A stretch of 23,975 nt of DNA from Stentor coeruleus (lineage: Eukaryota > Ciliophora > Heterotrichea > Heterotrichida > Stentoridae): positions 1-23,975 of the forward strand of contig MPUH01001109.1 of the NCBI GenBank assembly GCA_001970955.1, read 5' to 3'. Below, piece by piece: positions 1-8,811 of the stretch. The notes beneath the pieces are model-generated. The model had not been told where the DNA came from and ran no database searches. It was given only the letters and a program-made list of their open reading frames with translations. Each line of letters starts with the position of its first letter. Position 1 is the stretch's first letter. Made by a program: the position numbers and the translations under genes.

Positions 1-995
1 CTCTATAATAGATATTAAATCTATCAAAATAATTAAATTTCTTAGAAATAGTTAAGACTTATAATACAAACAATTATCTATTTAGTATATAAACAAATTA
101 CTATTTCTGATAATAATTTTGATATTTTTAAAGTATAAAATCAACCGCCATAAAGATTGAAATATATGATTAACTTGCTATAAAAACACAAGGATGCTTA
201 TTTTTACTGATGAAGTAATAGTGCTTTATTTATTAATCAAAAATTCGTCACTGTTCACAATTGAAAAAACTTATAAAATTAATTATTTTAGAAGAATTTA
301 TGAGTATGAAACATTAAATGCTGAGACAATATCAATATTTTGCAGAAAGTGTAACACACTGATGCTGCATTTTATGGCAAAGATATACCTGTAAAATTAT
401 TTCCAAAATATGGCAAAGATATATAAACTTCAATTGCAAATAAATAAAATATGGCCTATTGTTAAATTCAACTGCACCTTCACTTTTGCTTAATACCTTG
501 ACTTCTATGTCAATTTTTTTACTATCATTAAGCTAAATAAAATAAAAAATGTTAAAATATGTATTACACACACCCAAAATAATTATAAGGATTAAAACTA
601 AAATCCACTTATTATATACATTCATGGGCTTATATATATCTTTTATTAAAGTTAAAATATATAGTTTTTTCTCAAAAATAGAACTTAAAAACTAGTTATA
701 AATTACTAAAATGCATTAAAACTAATCTTTATTTTCGATACCTTACAATTACACTCACATTTTTACTTTTGATATGCCAAAAAAAATTATAATTTTTAAC
801 TTTAATATATTTAGTTGGAGTATTCTGTGTTAAAATCAAACTTATTTGCTTATTTCTTATACCTTTTACTAAAAATATTGATTTCATCTAAAACTATTAA
901 TATATAATAAGCCTAAGCCTTCACAATAATATATATTTATGCTTAAAATCCCAATTACTTAAGATAGGAAATCATTTTATATATAAATCACATAT
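1..995. other. AT-rich non-coding stretch, no gene recognised
   Basis: This is very AT-rich sequence beyond the 3' end of the Sec7 gene. One small ATG frame of 66 codons (194-394, plus) has low-complexity composition and no recognisable family, so I do not call it. A 14-nt direct repeat, atggcaaagatata, occurs at 374-387 and 410-423. I see no RNA gene or transposon signature. Confidence 0.6.
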
Positions 996-2734
996 TCACA
1001 CAATAGTAAGTTTTACTTGAGACACACCCTGAAATCCTTCAAGCCACAGCTTTAAATTTCCGGCTTTAAAATAAAGCCTAGATGGCATGTGCACATAGAC
1101 CAAACCATTTTCAGTGAGTTTCATCTGTGGAAAAGGGACAATGCTAGTTATAGTAAAAATCTGCATCCTTGTGTCAAAATGTACAGAAAGACCTTGAAGC
1201 GGGACAAAAGACTGAGGTGTTGGTGAAATATTCGACGCAAAACTCCATAAAAAACTCTGACTTATAACAAAATATCTCTCTTTCCAGTCACGATTGCATT
1301 TATAAGCCAAATGTCCAGAATAAGGCTCATTAGAAAATATTGCTTTTGAAGGCATCTCAACTAAAGGACCACGAATTGACTGTTTTCTAACTTCTTCATA
1401 CACCCAGGTCAAATACTTTTCAGAAAAGTCTTCCCCATCATGCATCCCTGCAGTACTTGTTATAAAATCCCCTTTACTCATTTGTTGGCTAGTCTGCCCA
1501 TGTAAGGCAAAGTCTAGCATAATAATACTCAAAGTCAAATTTTCAACAGATTTAGCTGATTTAAAATTGCTTGAATCGTGCCAATAGCACATAGCAAAAT
1601 TCCTAATAATATTATTAGCTCTTGCATTATCCACAGGTAAACTAACATATCTTAGTAATTTCCTTAATGCCACAATCAAATTATTTTTTTTAAACCCAAA
1701 AAACTCAAAATACACCTTAGAAAGTTCATAATAAAAAATTTCAGGATCAGAAAGAATGCAACCTAGAGTATCTGGGTGTACGCTAGAATGATATAAATAT
1801 TCAGCGATTGACTGGGGAATCTGACTGATGATGCTTGTTAAAATAAGTATTGCAAGACCTTTGTAAGGGTTTATGTTAAGGATTTTCATGGCAAGGATTT
1901 CAAGGTTGGTGTTTTGATTTTTTACTATACCTGTTCGGAAATCTCCAATTTTGTCCCATTTTTTGATTGTTTTTTGCTTGTTGACTTCGGGAGTTGACGT
2001 TGGTCGAGGGAATGCTTTTTTTGCTGTTATGTCGTATAAAGTCTTTGGTGCACTTACAATGCGGGGAGATTCTGTGTCTTCAGAACGCTGCTTCCAATAT
2101 TTTATAAACTCTTGTTGAGTTTTTGAATCACTTGCTAAGTCCCATGGTGTTTCTCCATTTCTATTGATTATTGTCGCATCTGCGTTGTACTTTAAAAGCA
2201 ACGATACAATCTCAGCATGTGAATAAAATGATGCAATATGCAAAGAAGTCCAACCTGCACAATCTGTAATATCAAGTGAAGCACGATGGTCTAGCTCGCA
2301 TCTGCGTTGTACTTTAAAAGCAACGATACAATCTCAGCATGTGAATAAAAAGATGCAATATGCAAAGAAGTCCAACCTGCACAATCTGTAATATCAAGTG
2401 AAGCACGATGGTCTAAAATTTCATGAACTACATCAATACTGCCTTGCCTACAAGCAATATGAAGAGGGCTGGTTCTATTTTCATCATATGTGTCAGCTGG
2501 TGCTCCTGATTTTATTAATTTAGCGACCTGCTCTGTATTATTACTTGCAGCTGCCAACATAAGCGACCTTTCTTGAGGATTTAAAAACTTCATAGCTTCA
2601 ATACATAATCGACCTTTAGGAACCCCAACTTCCTTATGAATTGCCAACTCATCTCTGTCCAAAATCCCCGGTGCCAAACAACTACCACAAACACTTTTCT
2701 TTTTTTGAGTAGATATTGCGACGTAATTTCCCAT
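996..2734 (-). CDS. Ankyrin-repeat / Sec7 / PH protein, Arf-GEF-like (reading frame interrupted by a 120-nt duplication)
   Basis: This is a putative guanine-nucleotide exchange factor for Arf GTPases at membranes. Two overlapping reading frames (2734-2291 and 2243-996) join into one 538-aa protein if the 122-nt duplication near 2174-2415 is collapsed. Ankyrin repeats span about aa 55-165 (SPLHIACRQG, TSLHIASFYS, GETPWDLA). A Sec7 domain follows at about 233-415, with the NPYKGL start, an FFGFKKNNLIVALRKLL helix, an IIMLDFALH segment and a GMHDGEDF loop. A PH domain occupies about 428-528, with WKERYF and a terminal helix containing LKLWLEGF. The catalytic 'glutamic finger' (LPGEA in active Sec7 proteins) reads LPVDN, with Asp328 encoded at 1629-1631, and the usual Asn after LH is Gly, so activity is uncertain. 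The start ATG is at 2732-2734; MGN plus nearby cysteines could allow lipidation, but position 6 is Ala. The stop is TGA. Family assignment is firm; exchange activity is not. Confidence 0.85.
2174..2415. repeat. 120-nt near-perfect tandem duplication inside the Sec7 gene
   Basis: Positions 2174-2293 and 2296-2415 are the same 120 nt with one difference (aaaatgatgc versus aaaaagatgc), separated by 'gc'. The 122-nt period is not a multiple of three, so it breaks the ankyrin frame and creates a TAG at the junction. Removing one unit restores a continuous ankyrin repeat. The most likely cause is an unmerged assembly overlap like the five N-marked ones elsewhere in the window; a real frameshifting duplication is the alternative. 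Confidence 0.9.
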
Positions 2735-3197
2735 TGTTATTAGTAATTTTCATATAAGAAATTAGAAAAAAGTATAGGATAATTTTATAGAACTAAGAAA
2801 AGTTCTTTGGGAACAAATATATATAAAATTGAGAAGATTTAGAAGTTTATTATTAATCTTGAATAAACCAACAATAAATAATGCATGATTTATATTTAAA
2901 ACAGCTTTATTACTTTCCTCATTCAATCTTTTCTCAAAGCAAAATACATAAAGCAAATTCAGTATTATACCCTCATATAAAACCAACTCACTATCTTTCT
3001 TGACTTAATATCTCTAAAAACCAAATTCTCGATTACTTTACATCAAAGCTAAGAAATTTGCATAAAATCATCTTTCCCGTATGAAAATTTAACACATATC
3101 AAATCATACCAAATATACTTTCACTACCCTCAAATCAAATGACATATTCGCCTACTAGAATATTCGACAGATTATCAACCAGACATTTTATTAATAA
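2735..3197. other. Divergent intergenic region between the Sec7 gene and mitochondrial Hsp70
   Basis: This 463-bp AT-rich spacer must hold the 5' regions of both genes. Apart from the heat-shock-element-like site at 3157-3166, I see no distinct element. A 74-codon minus-strand frame (2762-2986) is low-complexity and not called. Confidence 0.6.
3157..3166. promoter_or_regulatory. Candidate heat-shock element upstream of Hsp70
   Basis: The sequence AGAATATTCG contains a perfect inverted GAAnnTTC pair, the core of an HSF binding site, 31 nt before the Hsp70 ATG. Another ATATTCG lies at 3144-3150 but is out of phase with 5-nt HSE spacing. Only two units are perfect, and such a site can arise by chance in AT-rich DNA, so this is tentative. 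Confidence 0.35.
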
Positions 3198-5117
3198 ATG
3201 TTAAGGCTTGCTTCACATTTGAGCAAAGGCGTGTTGTCTCGAAACTTTTCCAAGGCAATTGGTATCGACTTAGGCACAACTAACTCGTGTGTGGCAGTGC
3301 TTGAAGGAGGTCAGCCAAAAGTTATCGAAAACTCAGAAGGTATGAGAACAACTCCATCAGTTGTAGCTTTCACTCCTGAAGGAGAACGCTTAGTAGGAGT
3401 CGCTGCTAAAAGACAAGCTGTGACAAATCCTGAAAATACTCTTTACGCAACAAAGAGGTTGATTGGTAGAAGATACGATGATCCAATGACTCAGAAAGAC
3501 ATGAAAACCTTGGCCTACAAAATAGTAAAAGCACCAAATGGTGATGCTTGGATGGAAGCTATGGGCAAAAAGTATAGCCCAAGTCAAGTCGGTGCTTTTG
3601 TCCTTACTAAGATGAAGGAAACTGCAGAGGCTTATTTAGGAGGTCAGGTTAAAAAGGCAGTTGTTACAGTGCCAGCTTATTTCAATGATTCACAAAGACA
3701 AGCTACTAAAGATGCAGGTCAGATCGCTGGTCTTGAAGTTGAAAGAATCATCAATGAGCCTACAGCTGCAGCATTAGCTTATGGTTTAGATAAGACTGAA
3801 AACAAAGTTATTGCAGTTTTCGACCTTGGTGGGGGTACTTTCGATATCTCAATTCTTGAAATCTCTCAAGGGGTCTTCGAAGTGAAATCCACAAATGGTG
3901 ATACCTCACTTGGTGGTGAGGACTTTGACAATGTTCTTCAAAACTATCTAATCGATGAATTCAAAAAAGAAACAGGAATTGATTTGAAATTCGACAAAAC
4001 TGCTATTCAAAGAGTCCGCGAAGCTGCTGAAAAAGCTAAAATTGAATTATCCTCAAGCACAATGACACAAATTAATCAACCTTACATAACAGCAGATAAA
4101 TCAGGTCCTAAACACATGAACATAAAACTCACAAGAGCTAAATTTGAACAATTGACCGACAGTCTGATTGAAAAGACCAAAAAGCCTTGTGAACAATGCT
4201 TAAAAGATTCAGGACTAAGCAAAAACGAAATACAAGAAGTGATTCTTGTTGGTGGGATGTCCAGAGTTCCTAAAGTTCAAGAATTCGTCAAGAACTTATA
4301 TGGCAAAAATCCTAACAAAAGTGTTAATCCAGATGAAGCTGTAGCAGTTGGAGCAGCAATCCAAGCAGGAGTTCTTCAAGGTGAAATGGGAGGAATTGTC
4401 TTATTAGATGTAACCCCACTGTCATTAGGGATTGAAACTCTAGGAGGAGTTTTCACAAGAATCATCAATAGAAATACAACAATTCCTACAAGAAAGTCTC
4501 AAGTTTTCTCAACAGCCGCAGACAATCAACCATCAGTTACAATTAAAGTTCTTCAAGGTGAAAGAGAAATGGCCACTGATAATAAACTTCTTGGAAATTT
4601 CGACCTTACTGGAATTCCTCCATCACCAAGAGGTATGCCTCAAATTGAAGTTACTTTTGATATTGATGCTAATGGACTTGTTCATGTTAATGCTAAAGAT
4701 AAGGCCACTGGAAAAGATACAAGTATCACTGTGCAGTCTTCAGGAGGACTTAGTAAGGCTGATATTGAGAAAATGGTAAAAGATGCTGAAAGGCTTAAGG
4801 CTGAAGATGAGAAGAAACGTAATGCTATTGATACTAAGAATGAAGCTGATAATACTATTTATAATATTGAGAAGACTATGCATGAACATAAAGACAGAGT
4901 ACCTGAGAATGTTAAAAATGATTTGAATCAGGCTATTGCTGAGTTGAAAGAGAAAATGGCTAAGGATGATATTGAAGGAATGAAACAAGGTATTGAGAAA
5001 GTTAAGACTGTGTCATTAGAAATAGGTAAAAGTATTTATCAGGGACAAGCAAAGACTGAAGAGCCTAAGCCTGAAGAAAATAAGGAAGAAGATGCAAATA
5101 AAGAGAAAAAAGAATAA
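3198..5117 (+). CDS. Mitochondrial-type Hsp70 (DnaK/mortalin family)
   Basis: This is an ATP-dependent chaperone of the DnaK branch, which in mitochondria drives protein import and folding with J-protein and GrpE partners. The 639-aa product starts with a short Arg/Ser-containing, acid-free leader ([20 protein letters not shown]), fitting a mitochondrial presequence of about 18 residues. The ATPase domain begins at [14 protein letters not shown] (about aa 21), with [10 protein letters not shown] near 208 and [10 protein letters not shown] near 352. The substrate-binding domain carries [16 protein letters not shown] and [12 protein letters not shown], and the helical lid ends in a Lys/Glu tail without the cytosolic EEVD or an ER-retention KDEL signal. 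These features place it in the bacterial/mitochondrial branch. It is transcribed away from the Sec7 gene and ends 201 nt from the convergent COMMD stop. Family certain; location inferred from the leader and branch. Confidence 0.97.
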   Translation: MLRLASHLSKGVLSRNFSKAIGIDLGTTNSCVAVLEGGQPKVIENSEGMRTTPSVVAFTPEGERLVGVAAKRQAVTNPENTLYATKRLIGRRYDDPMTQKDMKTLAYKIVKAPNGDAWMEAMGKKYSPSQVGAFVLTKMKETAEAYLGGQVKKAVVTVPAYFNDSQRQATKDAGQIAGLEVERIINEPTAAALAYGLDKTENKVIAVFDLGGGTFDISILEISQGVFEVKSTNGDTSLGGEDFDNVLQNYLIDEFKKETGIDLKFDKTAIQRVREAAEKAKIELSSSTMTQINQPYITADKSGPKHMNIKLTRAKFEQLTDSLIEKTKKPCEQCLKDSGLSKNEIQEVILVGGMSRVPKVQEFVKNLYGKNPNKSVNPDEAVAVGAAIQAGVLQGEMGGIVLLDVTPLSLGIETLGGVFTRIINRNTTIPTRKSQVFSTAADNQPSVTIKVLQGEREMATDNKLLGNFDLTGIPPSPRGMPQIEVTFDIDANGLVHVNAKDKATGKDTSITVQSSGGLSKADIEKMVKDAERLKAEDEKKRNAIDTKNEADNTIYNIEKTMHEHKDRVPENVKNDLNQAIAELKEKMAKDDIEGMKQGIEKVKTVSLEIGKSIYQGQAKTEEPKPEENKEEDANKEKKE

Positions 5118-5318
5118 ATTCATAACTTTAGCATATTTAGATTGATAAGAAATCAAATGTTAAAAAGAATATAATACTGGGATATCATGAGAAATTTTGC
5201 ATATACTAAAATGATTATTTCAATAAATACTAAAGCCTATTTAATTTATCACATAATTTAATTCAGGGATTTATAAGCAAAATCTTATATCCATAATCTT
5301 TATTCTATTAATTTCTAA

Positions 5319-6144
5319 TTAATTATACGTTGCCAAAAGTCCATTGATTTTCTTCACATCTTTTAAGAATACAGCAAAAGTTTGATAGTCNATACGTTGC
5401 CAAAAGTCCATTGATTTTCTTCACATCTTTTAAGAATACAGCAAAAGTTTGATAGTCCAAATTAAGGGTATTACTTGTAGTGCACCCTGTTTGTGGGTTG
5501 ATAAAAGTGAGTTTAAGTTGGACGTAAGGGATGTTTATATTAGAAGAGGAGTCTGTTGCCACAGTAATTCCAGCTCTCCAATCAACATCTACAAGCTGAA
5601 GACCTGTTTTGAGCATACCATAGNCCAAATTAAGGGTATTACTTGTAGTGCACCCTGTTTGTGGGTTGATAAAAGTGAGTTTAAGTTGAACGTAAGGGAT
5701 GTTTATATTAGAAGAAGAGTCTGTTGCCACAGTAATTCCAGCTCTCCAATCAACATCTACAAGCTGAAGACCTGTTTTGAGCATACCATAGCCTGGATAA
5801 GTTTGTAATAGCTCATCAAAATCAGCTTCAAGATCATTGATATCATCTTCTTCTAGGCTACTATGAGTCGCTAAAATATTATGAAAAGTGAATTTTCCTG
5901 AGTTTTCACGATTATTTTTTAGTAACCAGGATACTACTACTTGAAGAGCACTAAGAGCTCCTTCAAATTCTCCAGGTTTGAGACTGCACCCTAAAATTTT
6001 GCTGTGCTCGTAATATTCTCTCCAATCAAAGCCTAGATCGTAGTGAGTTTCAAAAAAATATAAATCTTTGAGGATGACTCGGAGAAGGTCTAGAGGAATA
6101 GAAGGAAGGCATTTGAGTTGGTCTTCTTTTGTGACAAAATCCAT
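5319..6144 (-). CDS. COMM domain-containing protein (COMMD family; interrupted by two tandem overlaps)
   Basis: COMMD proteins form the Commander complex with CCDC22/CCDC93 and retriever, which recycles membrane cargo from endosomes. The C-terminal COMM domain is recognisable from about aa 125: DVDWRAGITVATDSS, then PYVQLKLTF, then the closing amphipathic helix YQTFAVFLKDVKKINGLLA. The N-terminal part, about 115 residues, is helical in character, as in the family. Two duplicated blocks with single Ns (5325-5457 and 5457-5791) disrupt the raw frame. Collapsing both gives 196 aa ending at the TAA at 5319-5321, very close to the usual COMMD length. The start ATG at 6142-6144 opens MDFVTKEDQL. 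It runs divergently from the ribosomal protein gene 382 nt away. The family member (COMMD1-10) cannot be assigned by eye. Confidence 0.85.
5325..5457. repeat. 66-nt exact tandem duplication around N at 5391
   Basis: Positions 5325-5390 and 5392-5457 are identical and separated by one N. They lie over the 3' end of the COMMD gene and shift its terminal frame. They are best explained as an unmerged overlap between two contig ends. Confidence 0.93.
5457..5791. repeat. 167-nt tandem near-duplication around N at 5624
   Basis: Positions 5457-5623 and 5625-5791 match except at two bases (ttggacg/ttgaacg and agaggag/agaagag), separated by one N. They encode the core of the COMM domain twice. The two mismatches suggest allelic or error-bearing contig ends. 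Removing one copy plus N (168 nt) keeps frame. Confidence 0.93.
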
Positions 6145-6526
6145 TTATCTTGATTAATAAGGTATTTTTTTAGATCATTTCTACGAATGATTAGTTTTTA
6201 TTACAAGATTAAAGAAATTAACAAAGAATTAGTAAGTAAAGATTATATAAAAGCCTGAAATAAGTAGCAAAAATAAGTTTTTTAGGTTTTGGCATAGCGA
6301 AATATTAAACGTCAACATGATATCTCATGCCACAAAGCTCATAAAAATCCTATTATATCTTTTATTATCCATAATAACTCATGATAAATTTTAAGCACTT
6401 ATAAGTGACTTTTTAATTAACTAAAATCACATCCATAAATCTTCACTAATCTTCATAATCATGTAAAAAACCTTTTCATTCCCAAAAAAAAATCCTAACT
6501 AATGGCTAGGGTTATAAATAGTAAGC
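6145..6526. other. Divergent intergenic region between COMMD and RPSA genes
   Basis: This 382-bp AT-rich spacer holds the 5' regions of both genes. A TATA-like run (tataaata, 6513-6520) lies only 6 nt before the RPSA ATG, too close to be assigned as a TATA box without transcript data. Nothing else is recognised. Confidence 0.5.
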
Positions 6527-7306
6527 ATGAACCGACTTAGAAAGCAACAAAAGGATGAAGACATCCAGCTGCTCTTAGCCGTGAAAGCTCACTTAGGAAC
6601 CTCTAATACCACAGAGGAAATGAAGCGATATCTATGGTCACGCAAGCCAGATGGTGCATTTTTGATTCACTTAGGAAAAACCTGGGAAAAATTACAAATT
6701 GCTGCAAGAGCTATAGCTGCTGTAGAGAACCCAAAAGACGTTGTCGTGATTTCTGCAAGGCCATATGGCCAACGTGCAGTTTTAAAATTTTCTCAATACA
6801 CAGAGACTAACTATTTTGCCAATCGTTGGACACCAGGTACTTTAACCAATCAAAACACTCCGAAATTTCTTGAGCCAAGACTTGTTGTTGTAACAGATCC
6901 AAGAACTGATTATCAAGCTTTACAAGAAGCTTCTTATATGAACGTTCCTACAATAGCATTATGTGATACTGACTCACCACTTACTTATGTTGATATTGCT
7001 GTTCCTTGTAATAATAAAGCCAAATTATCAATTGCTATGGTTTATTGGCTTTTAGCAAGAGAAGTACTTTATTTGAAAGGAGTTGTTGATAGAACCAGTA
7101 GTTGGGATGTTATGGTTGATTTGTTTGTTTGGAGGGATATTGAAGCTGAAGAAAAAAAGGATAAGGAAGAAAAACATGTTAAAGCTCCGAAGAAAGCTAA
7201 AGAAGAAGAAGATTGGAAACATGCTGGAGAAGAAGAAGTTCAGGCTGAGGAAAAAGCTGTTGATAAAGCTCCTGATCAGTGGGAGGAACAGGAAGGATGG
7301 AGTTAA
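6527..7306 (+). CDS. RPSA: 40S ribosomal protein SA / uS2
   Basis: This is a small-subunit ribosomal protein needed for late 40S maturation and part of the head/platform region. The 259-aa product matches eukaryotic uS2 throughout its first 205 residues: [114 protein letters not shown], and [12 protein letters not shown] (quoted as separate short blocks of one continuous region). The C-terminal 45 residues are a Lys/Glu-rich acidic tail ending in QWEEQEGWS, like the tail of eukaryotic RPSA. The single ATG at 6527 gives the expected N-terminus, and the stop is TAA. It is transcribed away from the COMMD gene and converges on H2B across 1.1 kb. The N-terminal half shows no interruption and no intron. 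Confidence 0.97.
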   Translation: MNRLRKQQKDEDIQLLLAVKAHLGTSNTTEEMKRYLWSRKPDGAFLIHLGKTWEKLQIAARAIAAVENPKDVVVISARPYGQRAVLKFSQYTETNYFANRWTPGTLTNQNTPKFLEPRLVVVTDPRTDYQALQEASYMNVPTIALCDTDSPLTYVDIAVPCNNKAKLSIAMVYWLLAREVLYLKGVVDRTSSWDVMVDLFVWRDIEAEEKKDKEEKHVKAPKKAKEEEDWKHAGEEEVQAEEKAVDKAPDQWEEQEGWS

Positions 7307-8413
7307 AATTATAGTTAGATAACTGCTTGAAAGAAGCGATTTAGTGATCCAAGATTGGAGGATGATTTTGATACAATATTGATGGTTTTTAAGATATTGA
7401 AGATAGTGGATGAGTTGTGATAATTTGCTCATTTAAGTTAAACAAAATAGTTATGAAATGGGTATAATGATAAAGCCTTTTTAGTGTAAGTATATATTAT
7501 TTATGCATTCATATAAATCGTAAATATATACGCAAATCACGATCATAATTGCAATTCCTATGATTTACATATATATATTTCATATTGAAAATAAAAAAAT
7601 TGTCCAATCTAGTTTGTGAGTACATATGAAAGTATATCTCAGAAAAGAAAAGCTTATTATAATCTTATAACTATTATTTCAACTTATTAACCAAATACTA
7701 TAAAGAAAATAACCCAAGCATGCTTGAATAAATTGAATCTGATATTCTCAAATGTTGGGAAGTAAAATATTTGAGTAAATAAATCTCAAAATCGTATATC
7801 TTATCTCTAAGAATGCTTCAAAGTATTCAAAATCTCACATCATGCGTGGCTCTACAATTTCAATGAAAAATTTTCAATCTAGAATCAAGTGAACTATCTG
7901 AAAATGACTAACTAAGCTCGTTGATCAACCTAAACTAAGCTACTGCAATTCTAAAATAACCAAAAGTTGTATTAAATTCCTTTCCCAAATCATAAAAATA
8001 TTAATATATGCATATTTCTAAACAATAACACACAAAATTTATTAAAACTTGCATAGTTTCTGGTAAAAGTATATCTTCGAGTAATTTAAACCAACAACTT
8101 TTAATATTGATTAAAGTATCTAAAAAGCATAATTTATTATTTCAAATCACGNATATATGCATATTTCTAAACAATAACACACAAAATTTATTAAAACTTG
8201 CATAGTTTCTGGTAAATATATCTTCGAGTAATTTAAACCAACAACTTTTAATATTGGTTAAAGTATCTAAAAAGCATAATTTATTATTTCAAATCACATT
8301 TTACAAAACTTATGCTAAATTTCTCTTAAACTTTAATTACATAGTTTTATCATACAAATTCAGCCATCTCAACAAGCCAATAGTAATAATAAAAAAATCA
8401 TTAAGATAAACAA
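7307..8413. other. Convergent 1.1-kb intergenic region with one N gap
   Basis: This is AT-rich sequence between the 3' ends of RPSA and H2B. It contains the N-separated duplicate at 8004-8297, so its true length is about 147 nt shorter. No coding frame, tRNA T-loop or histone-type 3' stem-loop is evident. Confidence 0.6.
8004..8297. repeat. About 146-nt tandem near-duplication around N at 8152
   Basis: Positions 8004-8150 (147 nt) and 8153-8297 (145 nt) match except for a 2-nt indel (ggtaaaagtat/ggtaaatat) and one substitution (attgatt/attggtt). They are separated by 'g' and N. They lie in non-coding DNA. The presence of an indel fits two haplotypes or error-prone contig ends joined without merging. 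Confidence 0.92.
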
Positions 8414-8770
8414 TTAACTAGTAAATTTAGTGACAGCTTTTGTCCCTTCACTGACAGCATGCTTAGCCAATTCACCTGGCAAAACTAGTCTAACACTTGT
8501 CTGAACTTCTCTACTTGACAAAGTATTCCTATTACCAATTTTCACCAGTTTAGACGATTCTGTGCATATTCTCTCAAATAAATCATTAATAAACGAGTTC
8601 ATAATACTCATTGATTTCTTGGAAATGCCGATATCAGGATGTACTTGTCTAAGCACTCTATATATATAAACAGAAAAAGTTTCAGCACGCTTTTTTGTTT
8701 TCTTCTTGTCATTAACTTGCGTATTCTTGACTGGAGGCTGAGGTGATGCAGTTTTAACTTTAGGCTTCAT
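8414..8770 (-). CDS. Histone H2B
   Basis: This is a core nucleosomal histone that pairs with H2A. The 118-aa product has a Lys/Pro-rich tail of about 30 residues followed by the full histone fold: [51 protein letters not shown] and the conserved [17 protein letters not shown] end. The lysine in AVTK, the position ubiquitinated in other eukaryotes, is present. The chain stops right after FTS, lacking the last few residues (often SSK) of many H2Bs. The loop after helix 2 ([12 protein letters not shown]) is more divergent than usual. Only 41 nt separate its ATG from the stop of the upstream phosphodiesterase gene on the same strand, so its promoter must be tiny, lie inside that gene, or be shared. 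No H2A partner gene is in the window. Canonical versus variant status is unresolved. Confidence 0.95.
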   Translation of the reverse strand: MKPKVKTASPQPPVKNTQVNDKKKTKKRAETFSVYIYRVLRQVHPDIGISKKSMSIMNSFINDLFERICTESSKLVKIGNRNTLSSREVQTSVRLVLPGELAKHAVSEGTKAVTKFTS

Positions 8771-8811
8771 TAATTATCTTGTCGTTAGTCTGGGGGCTTA
8801 TATTCCATTTT

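Noticed and set aside
194..394. 66-codon plus-strand frame with ATG
   Set aside because: Low-complexity AT-driven composition, no recognisable motif, and in a long non-coding stretch.
374..423. 14-nt direct repeat atggcaaagatata
   Set aside because: Only two copies, no further units or inverted ends; no support for a regulatory or mobile element.
2174..2415. A genuine extra ankyrin repeat produced by duplication
   Set aside because: The 122-nt unit shifts the frame and is not a whole repeat (about 99 nt); it behaves like the N-marked overlaps.
2762..2986. 74-codon minus-strand frame just upstream of the Sec7 gene
   Set aside because: No family features; sits in the divergent promoter region and is rich in Leu/Ile/Phe as expected from AT-rich DNA.
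6504..6520. ctagggttata before the RPSA ATG as a telomere-like or telo-box element
   Set aside because: A single short match with no tandem copies and no second ribosomal protein gene here to compare; expected by chance.
8340..8413. Replication-type histone 3' stem-loop after H2B
   Set aside because: The region has GGCT direct repeats in the gene sense but no inverted GGCT...AGCC hairpin.
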